Below the pieces are notes generated by a model, which saw only the letters and a list, made by a program, of their open reading frames with translations, did not search any database and was not told the DNA's origin. From the NCBI GenBank assembly GCA_023134875.1, contig JAGLUH010000471.1, positions 1-6,006 of the forward strand: a DNA stretch of 6,006 bases, read 5' to 3'. Below, one piece after another: positions 1-5,899 of this stretch; position 1 is the stretch's first letter; the number at the start of each line of letters is the position of its first letter. A program made the position numbers and the translations under genes. The DNA is from Candidatus Zixiibacteriota bacterium. GTDB lineage: Bacteria > Zixibacteria > MSB-5A5 > CAIYYT01.

Positions 1-12
1 CCGTGAAAACGG
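1..12. repeat. Small hairpin with GAAA loop at the window edge
   Basis: CCGT (1-4) and ACGG (9-12) pair perfectly around GAAA (5-8), a GNRA-type loop on the plus strand. The stem is only four pairs and may extend or belong to another repeat beyond the window, so the significance is uncertain. Confidence 0.35.
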
Positions 13-15
13 GAA

Positions 16-60
16 TCCAGACCTTTCTTGTCGGTGCACAAGGGCGTACACCAACCACGA
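16..60. repeat. 45-bp hairpin repeat, copy 1
   Basis: This is the first of two adjacent 45-bp units and matches copy 2 at 40 of 45 positions. Its core folds as a stem of G30-A40 with C45-C55 around a 4-nt loop (41-44). On the plus strand three stem positions are C.A or A.C mismatches. As minus-strand RNA the same positions are G.U or U.G, giving an unbroken 11-pair stem. Confidence 0.88.
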
Positions 61-105
61 TCCAGACCCTTTTTGTCGGTGCACGAGGGCGTAGACCAAC
101 CACGG
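61..105. repeat. 45-bp hairpin repeat, copy 2
   Basis: This unit follows copy 1 without a spacer and differs from it at five positions. The same hairpin is formed by 75-85 and 90-100 around a 4-nt loop (86-89). It carries one change that no wobble rescues (G94 opposite G81, C.C on the minus strand), so this copy has a single true mismatch. Confidence 0.88.
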
Positions 106-109
106 AACA

Positions 110-137
110 TGGGGCAGACGCGGACGTCTGCCGCCCA
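110..137. repeat. Palindrome with 11-bp bulged stem
   Basis: GGCAGACG (113-120) and CGTCTGCC (125-132) are perfect inverted repeats around the 4-nt loop CGGA. Pairing TGGG (110-113) with CCCA (134-137) instead extends the stem to 11 pairs with a 2-nt bulge at 132-133. The right arm is the start of the first 16-bp direct repeat, and the left arm resembles an inverted copy of the same unit with two bases missing. In minus-strand RNA the loop would read UCCG, a UNCG-class sequence, though with a G-C closing pair instead of the usual C-G. Confidence 0.8.
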
Positions 138-177
138 CAAACAAAGTCTGCCACCCACAAAGTCTGCCGCCCACAAA
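126..177. repeat. Three 16-bp direct repeats
   Basis: GTCTGCCGCCCACAAA occurs at 126-141 and 162-177, and with one change (A at 153) at 146-161. Copies two and three abut. Copies one and two are separated by CAAA (142-145), which repeats the end of the unit and looks like a slippage scar. All three copies can pair with the single left arm at 113-119. Confidence 0.85.
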
Positions 178-217
178 TGCAGACCCTTTTTGTTGGTGCA
201 CGAGGGCGTACACCAAC
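178..217. repeat. 45-bp hairpin repeat, copy 3 (40 bp, 3' end diverged)
   Basis: This copy matches copy 2 at 37 of 40 positions and then diverges, lacking the CCACG tail. It has the best hairpin: 192-202 with 207-217 around loop 203-206. There is one C.A mismatch on the plus strand (199/210), which is a G.U pair in minus-strand RNA. It lies closest to ftsZ, directly after the third 16-bp repeat. An A-run rather than a T-run follows it on the minus strand, so it is not a canonical intrinsic terminator. Confidence 0.87.
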
Positions 218-317
218 GTGCCGACAAGAGATATCTATTTCAGCAACCTTGCCTCTGCGCAACAGTGGTCACGACGTTTTAGGACAACCTCTACCGCGCC
301 CGTCGTCACTTTATACT

Positions 318-1475
318 CTACTCATTGCCCTGGCGTAGGAATGCCGGCACGTCGAGGTCGGCCTTGGTGAAGGGAGACGATCCCTCGCCGGCGCCCTCTG
401 TCGCAAACTGTCTTCGCTGAAGGTTCGCTACGCGATTGGTGTAATCGGTTGGCACCGGCTTGCCAAAGAGATCGACCGGTTCCGCTTTCTCCATCCTCGT
501 GGTTACTGCTGCTGTGACCCCGCCGAAACCGGTGGCAATCACCGTCACCCGAATTTCATCCTCCAGGGCGGGATCAATCACTGCGCCGAAGATGATATTC
601 GCATCCGAGCCGGCAGCCTCGTAGATCACCGTCATTGCTTCATTAACCTCAAAGAGAGTCAGGTCGGGTGAACCGGTAATATTGACCAACACCCCGCGCG
701 CGCCATTGATATCGACATCATCCAGCAGTGGTGAGGCAATAGCATGATGCGCCGCCTCGCCAGCTTTGTTGTCGCCGGAAGCGACGCCGCATCCCATCAT
801 GGCATCGCCCATCTCCAGCATCACCGTGCGGACATCGGCGAAATCACAATTGATCAGACCGGGCACGGTGATCAGATCAGAGATACCACGCGTCGCCTGC
901 AACAACACTTCATCCGCCATCAGGAAGGCATCCGTCAGCCGGGTTGAGGGATCAGCCACTGCCAATAGTCTCTGGTTGGGGATGACAATCAGGGTATCGA
1001 CCCTGGTTTTTAACTCCTCAATTCCCGCCAGCGCCCGGTTCATCCGTTTACGCCCTTCGAACTCGAATGGCTTGGTAACAATCGCTATTGTCAGAGCGCC
1101 TTGCTGACGGGCGATTTCCGCCACCACCGGCGCCGCGCCGGTACCGGTACCGCCTCCCATACCGGCGGTGACAAAAACCAAATCGGTACCGTCGAGCCTG
1201 GCAACAACCTGATCCTTATCCTCCTCAATAGAGCGTTTGCCGATCTCAGGATTGGCGCCTGCCCCCAGACCCCTGGTGACATTACCGCCGATCTGGATTC
1301 TCTCCTCGGCCTTGGAGGATTCCAGCGCCTGGGCATCGGTATTGATTGAAATGAACTTGACTCCGCCAAGCCCCTGCTGGATCATCCGATTGATCGCATT
1401 GCCGCCGGCTCCGCCCACGCCGACAACCTTCATGTTGGCGAAATTTGATTCCTCCGGTGCGAACTCCAGTTTCAT
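318..1475 (-). CDS. ftsZ: FtsZ, tubulin-like cytokinetic GTPase
   Basis: FtsZ (385 aa; E. coli has 383) polymerises with GTP into the ring that organises division. The N-terminal GTP-binding domain has [13 protein letters not shown] (19-31), the tubulin signature GGGTGTG (107-113) and PFEFEGRKR (136-144). The T7 loop [12 protein letters not shown] (208-219) supplies N209, D211 and D214, which complete the GTPase site of the adjoining subunit. The C-terminal domain ends near GFGGV (about 317-321). A linker of roughly 50 residues follows, then the conserved C-terminal peptide DLDVPAFLR close to the end, which binds FtsA and other partners. C210 in the T7 loop, where V or L is more usual, is a mild oddity. 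The ATG at 1475 follows the ftsA stop by 14 nt and has TGAGG (1485-1481) five bases upstream. It is the last gene of the cluster visible here; the stop is TAG at 320-318. Confidence 0.98.
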   Translation of the reverse strand: MKLEFAPEESNFANMKVVGVGGAGGNAINRMIQQGLGGVKFISINTDAQALESSKAEERIQIGGNVTRGLGAGANPEIGKRSIEEDKDQVVARLDGTDLVFVTAGMGGGTGTGAAPVVAEIARQQGALTIAIVTKPFEFEGRKRMNRALAGIEELKTRVDTLIVIPNQRLLAVADPSTRLTDAFLMADEVLLQATRGISDLITVPGLINCDFADVRTVMLEMGDAMMGCGVASGDNKAGEAAHHAIASPLLDDVDINGARGVLVNITGSPDLTLFEVNEAMTVIYEAAGSDANIIFGAVIDPALEDEIRVTVIATGFGGVTAAVTTRMEKAEPVDLFGKPVPTDYTNRVANLQRRQFATEGAGEGSSPFTKADLDVPAFLRQGNE

Positions 1476-1480
1476 GCCTG

Positions 1481-1485
1481 CCTCA
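1481..1485 (-). promoter_or_regulatory. Ribosome binding site of ftsZ
   Basis: TGAGG on the minus strand sits five bases before the ftsZ ATG in the 14-nt ftsA-ftsZ gap, the longest gap in the operon. It fixes the ftsZ start at 1475 and gives ftsZ its own initiation site, in line with the higher FtsZ levels usually needed. Confidence 0.7.
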
Positions 1486-1489
1486 TTTC

Positions 1490-2719
1490 TTATAAGTTAA
1501 ACAATGAATTAAATACTTTTTCCAGCCTGGTGAAGGCGCGGTTGAAAACCCCCGGTTCACCGGCCGCTTTTTCCGGATGATCGATACCGTAACGCAGCAG
1601 ACCGAACGCCGTTGCGTAGATTGGATTGGTGACTATCATTGACATTCCGGTAAATCCTGATGGTGTTCCCACGCGCACCGGCATGTCGAAGATGCGTTCC
1701 GCCAGGAGATCAATACCATTCAACAGGGAACCACCACCCGTTAAAACCACACCACCGGCAACTGCCTGGTAGAAATTAGTGCGCTTCAGTTCCTTGAATA
1801 CCAGCCGGAAAATCTCTTCGGCACGCGGTTCGATGATAGTAGCCAGCACCGCGCGCGACACCTCCCGGGGGGGGCGATCACCTACGGTGGGGACGCTGAT
1901 CATTTCCTCGGGATTAACCAGTCCGCTCATCGCCGCGCCGAAGTCAAGTTTGATCCGTTCCGCATGATCGACCGGCGTGCGCAGACCGATGGCGATGTCG
2001 TTGGTGATATTGCGACCGCCGAGACCAATCACCGAGGTGTATCTGACCGACGAGTCGGTAAAGAGAGCGACGTCGGTGGTGCCGCCGCCCAGGTCGACCA
2101 GCACCGTGCCCAATTCCTCCTCATCCGCCGTGAGAACACAGAGCGCCGACGCCAGCGGTTCCAGCACCAGGTCGCAGACTTCATAACCAGCCCGCCGGAT
2201 CGATTTGTAGATATTCTGCGCCGAGGTAATCGCGCCGGTGACAATATGCACCTCCGCTTCCAGCCGCACGCCCGACATGCCGATGGGGTCTTTGATACCA
2301 CCCTGATCGTCAACGATGAATTCCTGGGGCAGGATGTGGATCACCTCGCGATCGGAGGGTATAGCGACCGCCTTGGCGGCGGCAATCACCCGCTCAACGT
2401 CATACTCGGAAATCTCGTTATCGGCGCGACTGACGGCGATGACACCGCGCGAGTTGATGCTCTTGATGTGATCACCGGCAATGCCGGCATAGACCGAGGT
2501 GATCTCAGTGCCTGCCATCTGCTCCGCACCGGAGATCGCCCGCTCGATGGAAGCGATGGTTTTGTCCAGGTTGACCACTACGCCGCGCCGCAGACCGTCG
2601 GAAGGTGCGGTACCGACACCGATGATTTTTTCCTCGCCATCAGGACCGATCTGACAGATCATGGCACAGACTTTGGTGGTGCCGATGTCGAGACCACAGA
2701 TCAATCTCTCAGACCCCAT
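1490..2719 (-). CDS. ftsA: FtsA, actin-like membrane tether of the Z ring
   Basis: FtsA (409 aa; E. coli has 420) is an ATP-binding actin-fold protein that anchors FtsZ to the inner membrane and recruits later division proteins. Visible motifs are the phosphate-1 loop GLDIGTTK (9-16), the FtsA-specific 1C subdomain (about 82-160), the phosphate-2 loop [12 protein letters not shown] (209-220), and the adenosine motif [12 protein letters not shown] (324-335). The C-terminal tail [18 protein letters not shown] (392-409) is an amphipathic helix of the membrane-targeting type. An upstream in-frame ATG at 2851 would add 44 residues, but these lie entirely over ftsQ and resemble no FtsA. I choose the ATG at 2719, where homology begins and which has AGAGG (2730-2726) six bases upstream. 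This start overlaps ftsQ by 11 nt. An unbroken run of eight C (minus strand; 1867-1874) encodes part of RPPRE (282-286). Confidence 0.97.
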   Translation of the reverse strand: MGSERLICGLDIGTTKVCAMICQIGPDGEEKIIGVGTAPSDGLRRGVVVNLDKTIASIERAISGAEQMAGTEITSVYAGIAGDHIKSINSRGVIAVSRADNEISEYDVERVIAAAKAVAIPSDREVIHILPQEFIVDDQGGIKDPIGMSGVRLEAEVHIVTGAITSAQNIYKSIRRAGYEVCDLVLEPLASALCVLTADEEELGTVLVDLGGGTTDVALFTDSSVRYTSVIGLGGRNITNDIAIGLRTPVDHAERIKLDFGAAMSGLVNPEEMISVPTVGDRPPREVSRAVLATIIEPRAEEIFRLVFKELKRTNFYQAVAGGVVLTGGGSLLNGIDLLAERIFDMPVRVGTPSGFTGMSMIVTNPIYATAFGLLRYGIDHPEKAAGEPGVFNRAFTRLEKVFNSLFNL

Positions 2720-3428
2720 GTTTAACCTCTCTATTTGAAAATCTTTTTTCCAAAATCGCCATGCGCTTAAAGCGCAAATCCAGAGCCAGCGCCGGATTCT
2801 GATTGTCCGACAACACCAACTCCAGCATATCAATCTTATCCTGATATTCACCCCATCCCAGCTTGGCCACTACCGTTCCCGGCTCAAGAATCAACTCTAA
2901 TCCCTCATTGGTGACCATGATCTCGGATGTCTTTGCCAAAGTGTTTGGGCTGCGTCTTCCCATCAGGTTGACAAGCTTTAAGGCCGCATTAAGGCCGGTA
3001 TGTCTTACCGTTTGATAAACCTCGCTATTACGCAACCTGACGCCCCGGATCACCGGCAGCGACCCGCTACCGTTGTCCTCAAGGGGAAGCAGTTCACCCT
3101 GACAACTGAGACCGTAAAGGCCGCCATCATAGAGGTAGCAAACCGGTTCCTTTTCAGTTACTGTGATGATCAGGTTCCCCTGAAGATCAAATCGTGCGGC
3201 GGCGGCGGCGACAAAGGGGAATGCCAGCAGGGTATCAATCACCCCTTTAGTGTCAACAGCAAACAGGTTGTCGCCAGCGGCAAGACCCAACTCATCCGTC
3301 GTGATTCTTTCCGTACCGACAATCCGGACACCGTTAAGCTTCAGTAGTGGGTAATAATTGAGTACGCAGACTCCCGCCAACAGAAGCAGGGCGAACACAA
3401 ATAACATTCCAGGCAGGTGCCGTTTCAT
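2709..3428 (-). CDS. ftsQ: FtsQ/DivIB-type cell division protein
   Basis: This is a bitopic inner-membrane protein of the divisome (239 aa, normal for the family) that links the cytoplasmic ring to the septal synthesis complex with FtsB and FtsL. It has a very short basic cytoplasmic tail (residues 1-7) and one transmembrane helix (about 8-23). A POTRA domain follows (about 29-95, starting LKLNGVRIVG and ending TVTEKEP), then the beta-rich FtsQ domain with LDLRFKR near its end (216-222). Primary sequence is weakly conserved in this family, so the call rests on topology, the POTRA pattern and position between murC and ftsA. The ATG at 3428 has GGAGGTG (3444-3438) nine bases upstream inside murC. 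The last 11 nt overlap the start of ftsA. Two periplasmic cysteines, C97 and C109, flank a predicted beta turn and could form a disulfide. A run of five alanines (74-78) comes from a GCC repeat and fits the family without an insertion. Confidence 0.93.
   Translation of the reverse strand: MKRHLPGMLFVFALLLLAGVCVLNYYPLLKLNGVRIVGTERITTDELGLAAGDNLFAVDTKGVIDTLLAFPFVAAAAARFDLQGNLIITVTEKEPVCYLYDGGLYGLSCQGELLPLEDNGSGSLPVIRGVRLRNSEVYQTVRHTGLNAALKLVNLMGRRSPNTLAKTSEIMVTNEGLELILEPGTVVAKLGWGEYQDKIDMLELVLSDNQNPALALDLRFKRMAILEKRFSNREVKHGV
2726..2730 (-). promoter_or_regulatory. Ribosome binding site deciding the ftsA start
   Basis: AGAGG on the minus strand lies six bases before the ATG at 2719 and inside the ftsQ coding region. 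It favours this start over the upstream in-frame ATG at 2851, which would add 44 residues with no resemblance to FtsA. Confidence 0.65.
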
Positions 3429-3431
3429 CGT

Positions 3432-4799
3432 TTAGAGCACCTCCACAATTTTCGGGGCAGTACGGTAGATACTGCCCGCGCCGATGGTAAAGACAACATC
3501 ACCAGTCTCGGCATAGGCCGCCACCACCTCAGGAATCTTTTCGGTATCTTCAATGTACTTAACATTTTTATGGCCGAACTCGACCGCCGCGTCGGCGATC
3601 AACTGCGAACTGACACCTTCGATTGGTTCCTCGCGTGCCGGATAGATCGGGGCAAGGATCAACATATCGGAGGCAAGCAACGCCTTGGCGAACTCTTCGG
3701 CGAAATCGCGTGTGCGACTATAGAGGTGGGGCTGGAAGATAACTATCAGACGACCGCCGAACGCCTGACGCGCCGCCTGCAAGGTCACCTCAACCTCGGT
3801 GGGGTGGTGGGCGTAGTCGTCATACACTTTCACATCTCTTTTTTCGCCGATAAAATCAAAGCGGCGTTTGACGCCACGAAATTCATTGAGAGCGTCCCTG
3901 ATTATCGACCAGGGCACCTCGAATTCCAGGGCGACTGATATTGCTCCCAGCGCATTGAAGACATTGAACTCACCCGGCAAAGGCAGGCGAACCCGACCAA
4001 GCTTGTTATCATGATGGTAAACGTCAAAGGAGATGTCCGTACCCTCCGGCACGATATTGTCGGCGCGCGTCTCCGCCTGTGTCTTAAAGCCAAAAGTCCT
4101 GACCGGCCGCACTAAGTGAGGGATGAGGCTCACCAGATTTGAGTCATCAAGGTTAAGGTGGATTGTTCCGTAGAAAGGAACCTTGCTGGCAAACTGGTAA
4201 AAGGCCGCCTTGATTTCATCCAGGTCTTTATAGTAGTCGAGATGATCTTCCTCCAGATTGGTCAATAGCGCCACCGTCGGTGTCAGGTTCAGGAAGGAGC
4301 GGTCATACTCATCCGCTTCCGCCACCAGGTATTCGCCGTCACCAAGTTTGACCGTAGTCTCAAACGACACGACGCGGCCGCCCACCATAACGGTAGGATC
4401 AAGACCACCCTTTACCAGAAGGTGACCAAGGATCGAGGTGGTGGTGGTCTTGCCATGAGTACCGGCGACAGCGATACCGAATTTCATGCGCATCAATTCA
4501 CCCAGCATTTCAGCGCGCCGAATGACGGGAATCTTGCGGTTCCGAGCGGCGACAACTTCAGGATTATCGTCCTCCACCGCCGACGAGATCACCAGGCAAT
4601 CGGCATCGTTGATGTTGCCTTCCGCATGTCCCGCGTTTATAGTGATACCAATCTCCTGCAGGTGTTCGGTAACCTCGGTCAGGGCGAGATCGGAACCAGT
4701 GATTCGGTAACCCTGGTTGTGCAGAACTTCGGCGATGCCGCACATACCGATTCCGCCAATGCCGACAAAATGCAATTTCCTTACTTTACCGAATCTCAT
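3432..4799 (-). CDS. murC: MurC, UDP-N-acetylmuramate--L-alanine ligase
   Basis: This cytoplasmic Mur ligase (455 aa from the chosen start) joins L-alanine to UDP-MurNAc using ATP, the first step of the stem peptide. Domain 1 (about 1-105) has the UDP-binding loop GIGGIGMCGIAEVL (13-26). Domain 2 begins with the P-loop GTHGKTTTT (113-121) and contains EADEYDRSF (161-169) and NLEEDHLDYY (181-190). Domain 3 has the MurC-type DDYAHHPTEV motif (327-336). All catalytic signatures are present. I choose the ATG at 4799 because it gives an ATGA overlap with the murG stop and has a G-rich stretch (GGGG at 4808-4805) five bases upstream. A GTG two codons earlier (4805) is the alternative and would add only two residues. 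The gene ends 3 nt before ftsQ, and its 3' end contains the ftsQ ribosome binding site. murB and ddl, often found next, are absent here. Confidence 0.96.
   Translation of the reverse strand: MRFGKVRKLHFVGIGGIGMCGIAEVLHNQGYRITGSDLALTEVTEHLQEIGITINAGHAEGNINDADCLVISSAVEDDNPEVVAARNRKIPVIRRAEMLGELMRMKFGIAVAGTHGKTTTTSILGHLLVKGGLDPTVMVGGRVVSFETTVKLGDGEYLVAEADEYDRSFLNLTPTVALLTNLEEDHLDYYKDLDEIKAAFYQFASKVPFYGTIHLNLDDSNLVSLIPHLVRPVRTFGFKTQAETRADNIVPEGTDISFDVYHHDNKLGRVRLPLPGEFNVFNALGAISVALEFEVPWSIIRDALNEFRGVKRRFDFIGEKRDVKVYDDYAHHPTEVEVTLQAARQAFGGRLIVIFQPHLYSRTRDFAEEFAKALLASDMLILAPIYPAREEPIEGVSSQLIADAAVEFGHKNVKYIEDTEKIPEVVAAYAETGDVVFTIGAGSIYRTAPKIVEVL
3438..3444 (-). promoter_or_regulatory. Ribosome binding site of ftsQ
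   Basis: GGAGGTG on the minus strand lies nine bases before the ftsQ ATG and inside the last codons of murC. It is the best Shine-Dalgarno match in the window, and it supports the ATG at 3428 as the ftsQ start. Confidence 0.8.
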
Positions 4800-5899
4800 T
4801 GCCACCCCATAAACTCAAGGATTCGCTGGACGATATTCTCAGCCGCATCCCTACGCCCCAGTGCACCGGATGCCATACTCATGCTTAGCAACTTGTTTTC
4901 ATCAGTAAGCAATTTCTCTATAACCTGCGGTAGATCGATCTCGGGTAGTTGGGCATCCCTTATCATAGTAGCTGCGCCGGCATCTACTAAAGTCTGAGCG
5001 TTCTTAGTCTGGTGGTCTTCAGTGGCATAGGGATAAGGAATCAGGATCGCCGGTTTGGCAGAGGCGGTCAGTTCCGATAGGGTAAGAGCACCGGCGCGAC
5101 AGATCACCAGGTCAGCAGCGGCATAAGCAGCCGGCATGTCATCGATAAACTTCAATGTTACACCACGCAGGCTCGACTTATTGAATTTTTCGATACAGTC
5201 GATATCGCCGCCAACCTGCCAGATCAATTGTAACCTCTCTATGGCTGCTAGATTCTCAAGTGATTTCAGAATCTTCCTGTTTATTGATGCCGCTCCCTGG
5301 CTGCCGCCGAATATCAGCAGCGTCCTCTTATCGGGATCAAGACCGAACTGACGACAGGCCGCCTCCCGTTCTACCTGGCCAAAGTGCGCCCTGATCGGAT
5401 TGCCGGTGAGAATACACTTCTCCACGAATTGAAGTTGCCGGGCGGTGTCTTCATAGGCAATGAAAATCCGGTCGGCAAAGCGAGCCAGCTTACGGGTGGC
5501 GATACCGGCATAGGAATTCTGTTCCTGGATAAAGGCGGGACGGTTGGTGATTCTGGCCGCCAGCACCGCCGGGAAGGAAAGATAGCCGCCGGTACCGACG
5601 ACAAAATCGGGGTCGACACGGAGGATATGATAGATAGATTCCATAATACCGCAGCAGAGCATAATGGGAAAGAGGAGGTTGCCCATTACACTGCCGCGAC
5701 GAATACCCCGGATATGAATCCGATGCGCAGGATAACCGCGCTCCCCGATGAGGCGCATCTCCAGGTCGCGGCCGGTGACAAAGAATCTGATTTCACACTG
5801 CTCGCCCAATCGCTTAACGAACTCCTCCGCCAACGCAAAGGCGGGAAAGAGGTGCCCGCCGGTACCGCCACCGGCAAACATGATCCGCCGGCGCGTCAT
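4796..5899 (-). CDS. murG: MurG, UDP-GlcNAc:lipid I N-acetylglucosaminyltransferase
   Basis: This enzyme (367 aa, a usual length) transfers GlcNAc from UDP-GlcNAc to lipid I on the cytoplasmic face of the membrane. The product is lipid II, the substrate of the neighbouring FtsW. It is a GT-B fold enzyme. The N-terminal acceptor domain carries the glycine loop GGGTGGHLFPA (residues 10-20) and a second glycine loop VGTGGY (101-106), then QEQNSYAG (125-132). The C-terminal donor domain carries FGGSQGAASIN (197-207), CRAGALTLSE (267-276) and PYATEDHQTKNA (290-301). E276 lies where the ribose-binding glutamate of E. coli MurG (Glu269) is expected. A hydrophobic patch near residues 71-86 fits the membrane-association surface. 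The ATG at 5899 is chosen because it overlaps the ftsW stop and has GGAGGG six bases upstream. The TGA stop in turn overlaps the murC start. No truncation or missing key residue was seen. Confidence 0.97.
   Translation of the reverse strand: MTRRRIMFAGGGTGGHLFPAFALAEEFVKRLGEQCEIRFFVTGRDLEMRLIGERGYPAHRIHIRGIRRGSVMGNLLFPIMLCCGIMESIYHILRVDPDFVVGTGGYLSFPAVLAARITNRPAFIQEQNSYAGIATRKLARFADRIFIAYEDTARQLQFVEKCILTGNPIRAHFGQVEREAACRQFGLDPDKRTLLIFGGSQGAASINRKILKSLENLAAIERLQLIWQVGGDIDCIEKFNKSSLRGVTLKFIDDMPAAYAAADLVICRAGALTLSELTASAKPAILIPYPYATEDHQTKNAQTLVDAGAATMIRDAQLPEIDLPQVIEKLLTDENKLLSMSMASGALGRRDAAENIVQRILEFMGWQ

Larger units (their letters stand above)
1..317. other. Intergenic repeat region downstream of ftsZ
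   Basis: No credible gene is present in these 317 bases. Positions 1-12 form a small hairpin, 16-105 hold two tandem 45-bp repeats, and 110-137 form a strong palindrome. Positions 126-177 hold three 16-bp direct repeats, and 178-217 hold a third, shortened copy of the 45-bp unit. The part from 218 to 317 is non-repetitive, and I see no clear promoter, RNA gene or T-rich intrinsic terminator in it. The region lies at the 3' end of the dcw operon, so at least part of it may be transcribed as the ftsZ 3' untranslated region. Confidence 0.8.

Noticed and set aside
16..217. CRISPR array
   Set aside because: Repeats 1 and 2 abut with no spacer, the third is separated by other repeats, the units are imperfect, and no cas gene is present.
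264..310. Inverted repeat ACGACG (271-276) / CGTCGT (301-306) with flanking AGTG/CACT as an ftsZ terminator
   Set aside because: The loop is 24 nt, the outer stem needs a 3-nt bulge, and no T-run follows on the minus strand.
3..338. Open reading frame of 111 codons (GTG start) through the repeat array on the plus strand, with a second open frame at 28-282
   Set aside because: The 45-bp unit is a multiple of three without stops, so tandem copies stay open by arithmetic. The frame has no evident ribosome binding site, its product is repeat-derived and low in complexity, and it runs antisense into the end of ftsZ.
1472..1486. Four-codon ORF (MRQA) whose TGA overlaps the ftsZ ATG
   Set aside because: It is too short to support and has no ribosome binding site of its own. 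The ATGA overlap is likely chance.
1964..2725. 253-codon open frame on the plus strand
   Set aside because: It is the antisense shadow of ftsA, whose motifs are unambiguous. The predicted protein is rich in D, R and H, as is typical of shadow frames.
2742..2747. A6 run in the ftsQ coding strand just before ftsA as a programmed frameshift joining FtsQ to FtsA
   Set aside because: The run is not in the X XXY YYZ phase needed for -1 slippage. ftsA has its own start and ribosome binding site, and a fusion of a periplasmic domain to a cytoplasmic protein makes no topological sense.
2720..2851. 44-residue N-terminal extension of FtsA
   Set aside because: It lies wholly over ftsQ, is Trp/Arg/Cys-rich, has no FtsA similarity, and a better ribosome binding site precedes the ATG at 2719.
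3193..3210. GCC trinucleotide run encoding five alanines in ftsQ
   Set aside because: The POTRA domain spacing around it looks normal, so it is codon bias in an alanine-rich stretch and not an expansion.
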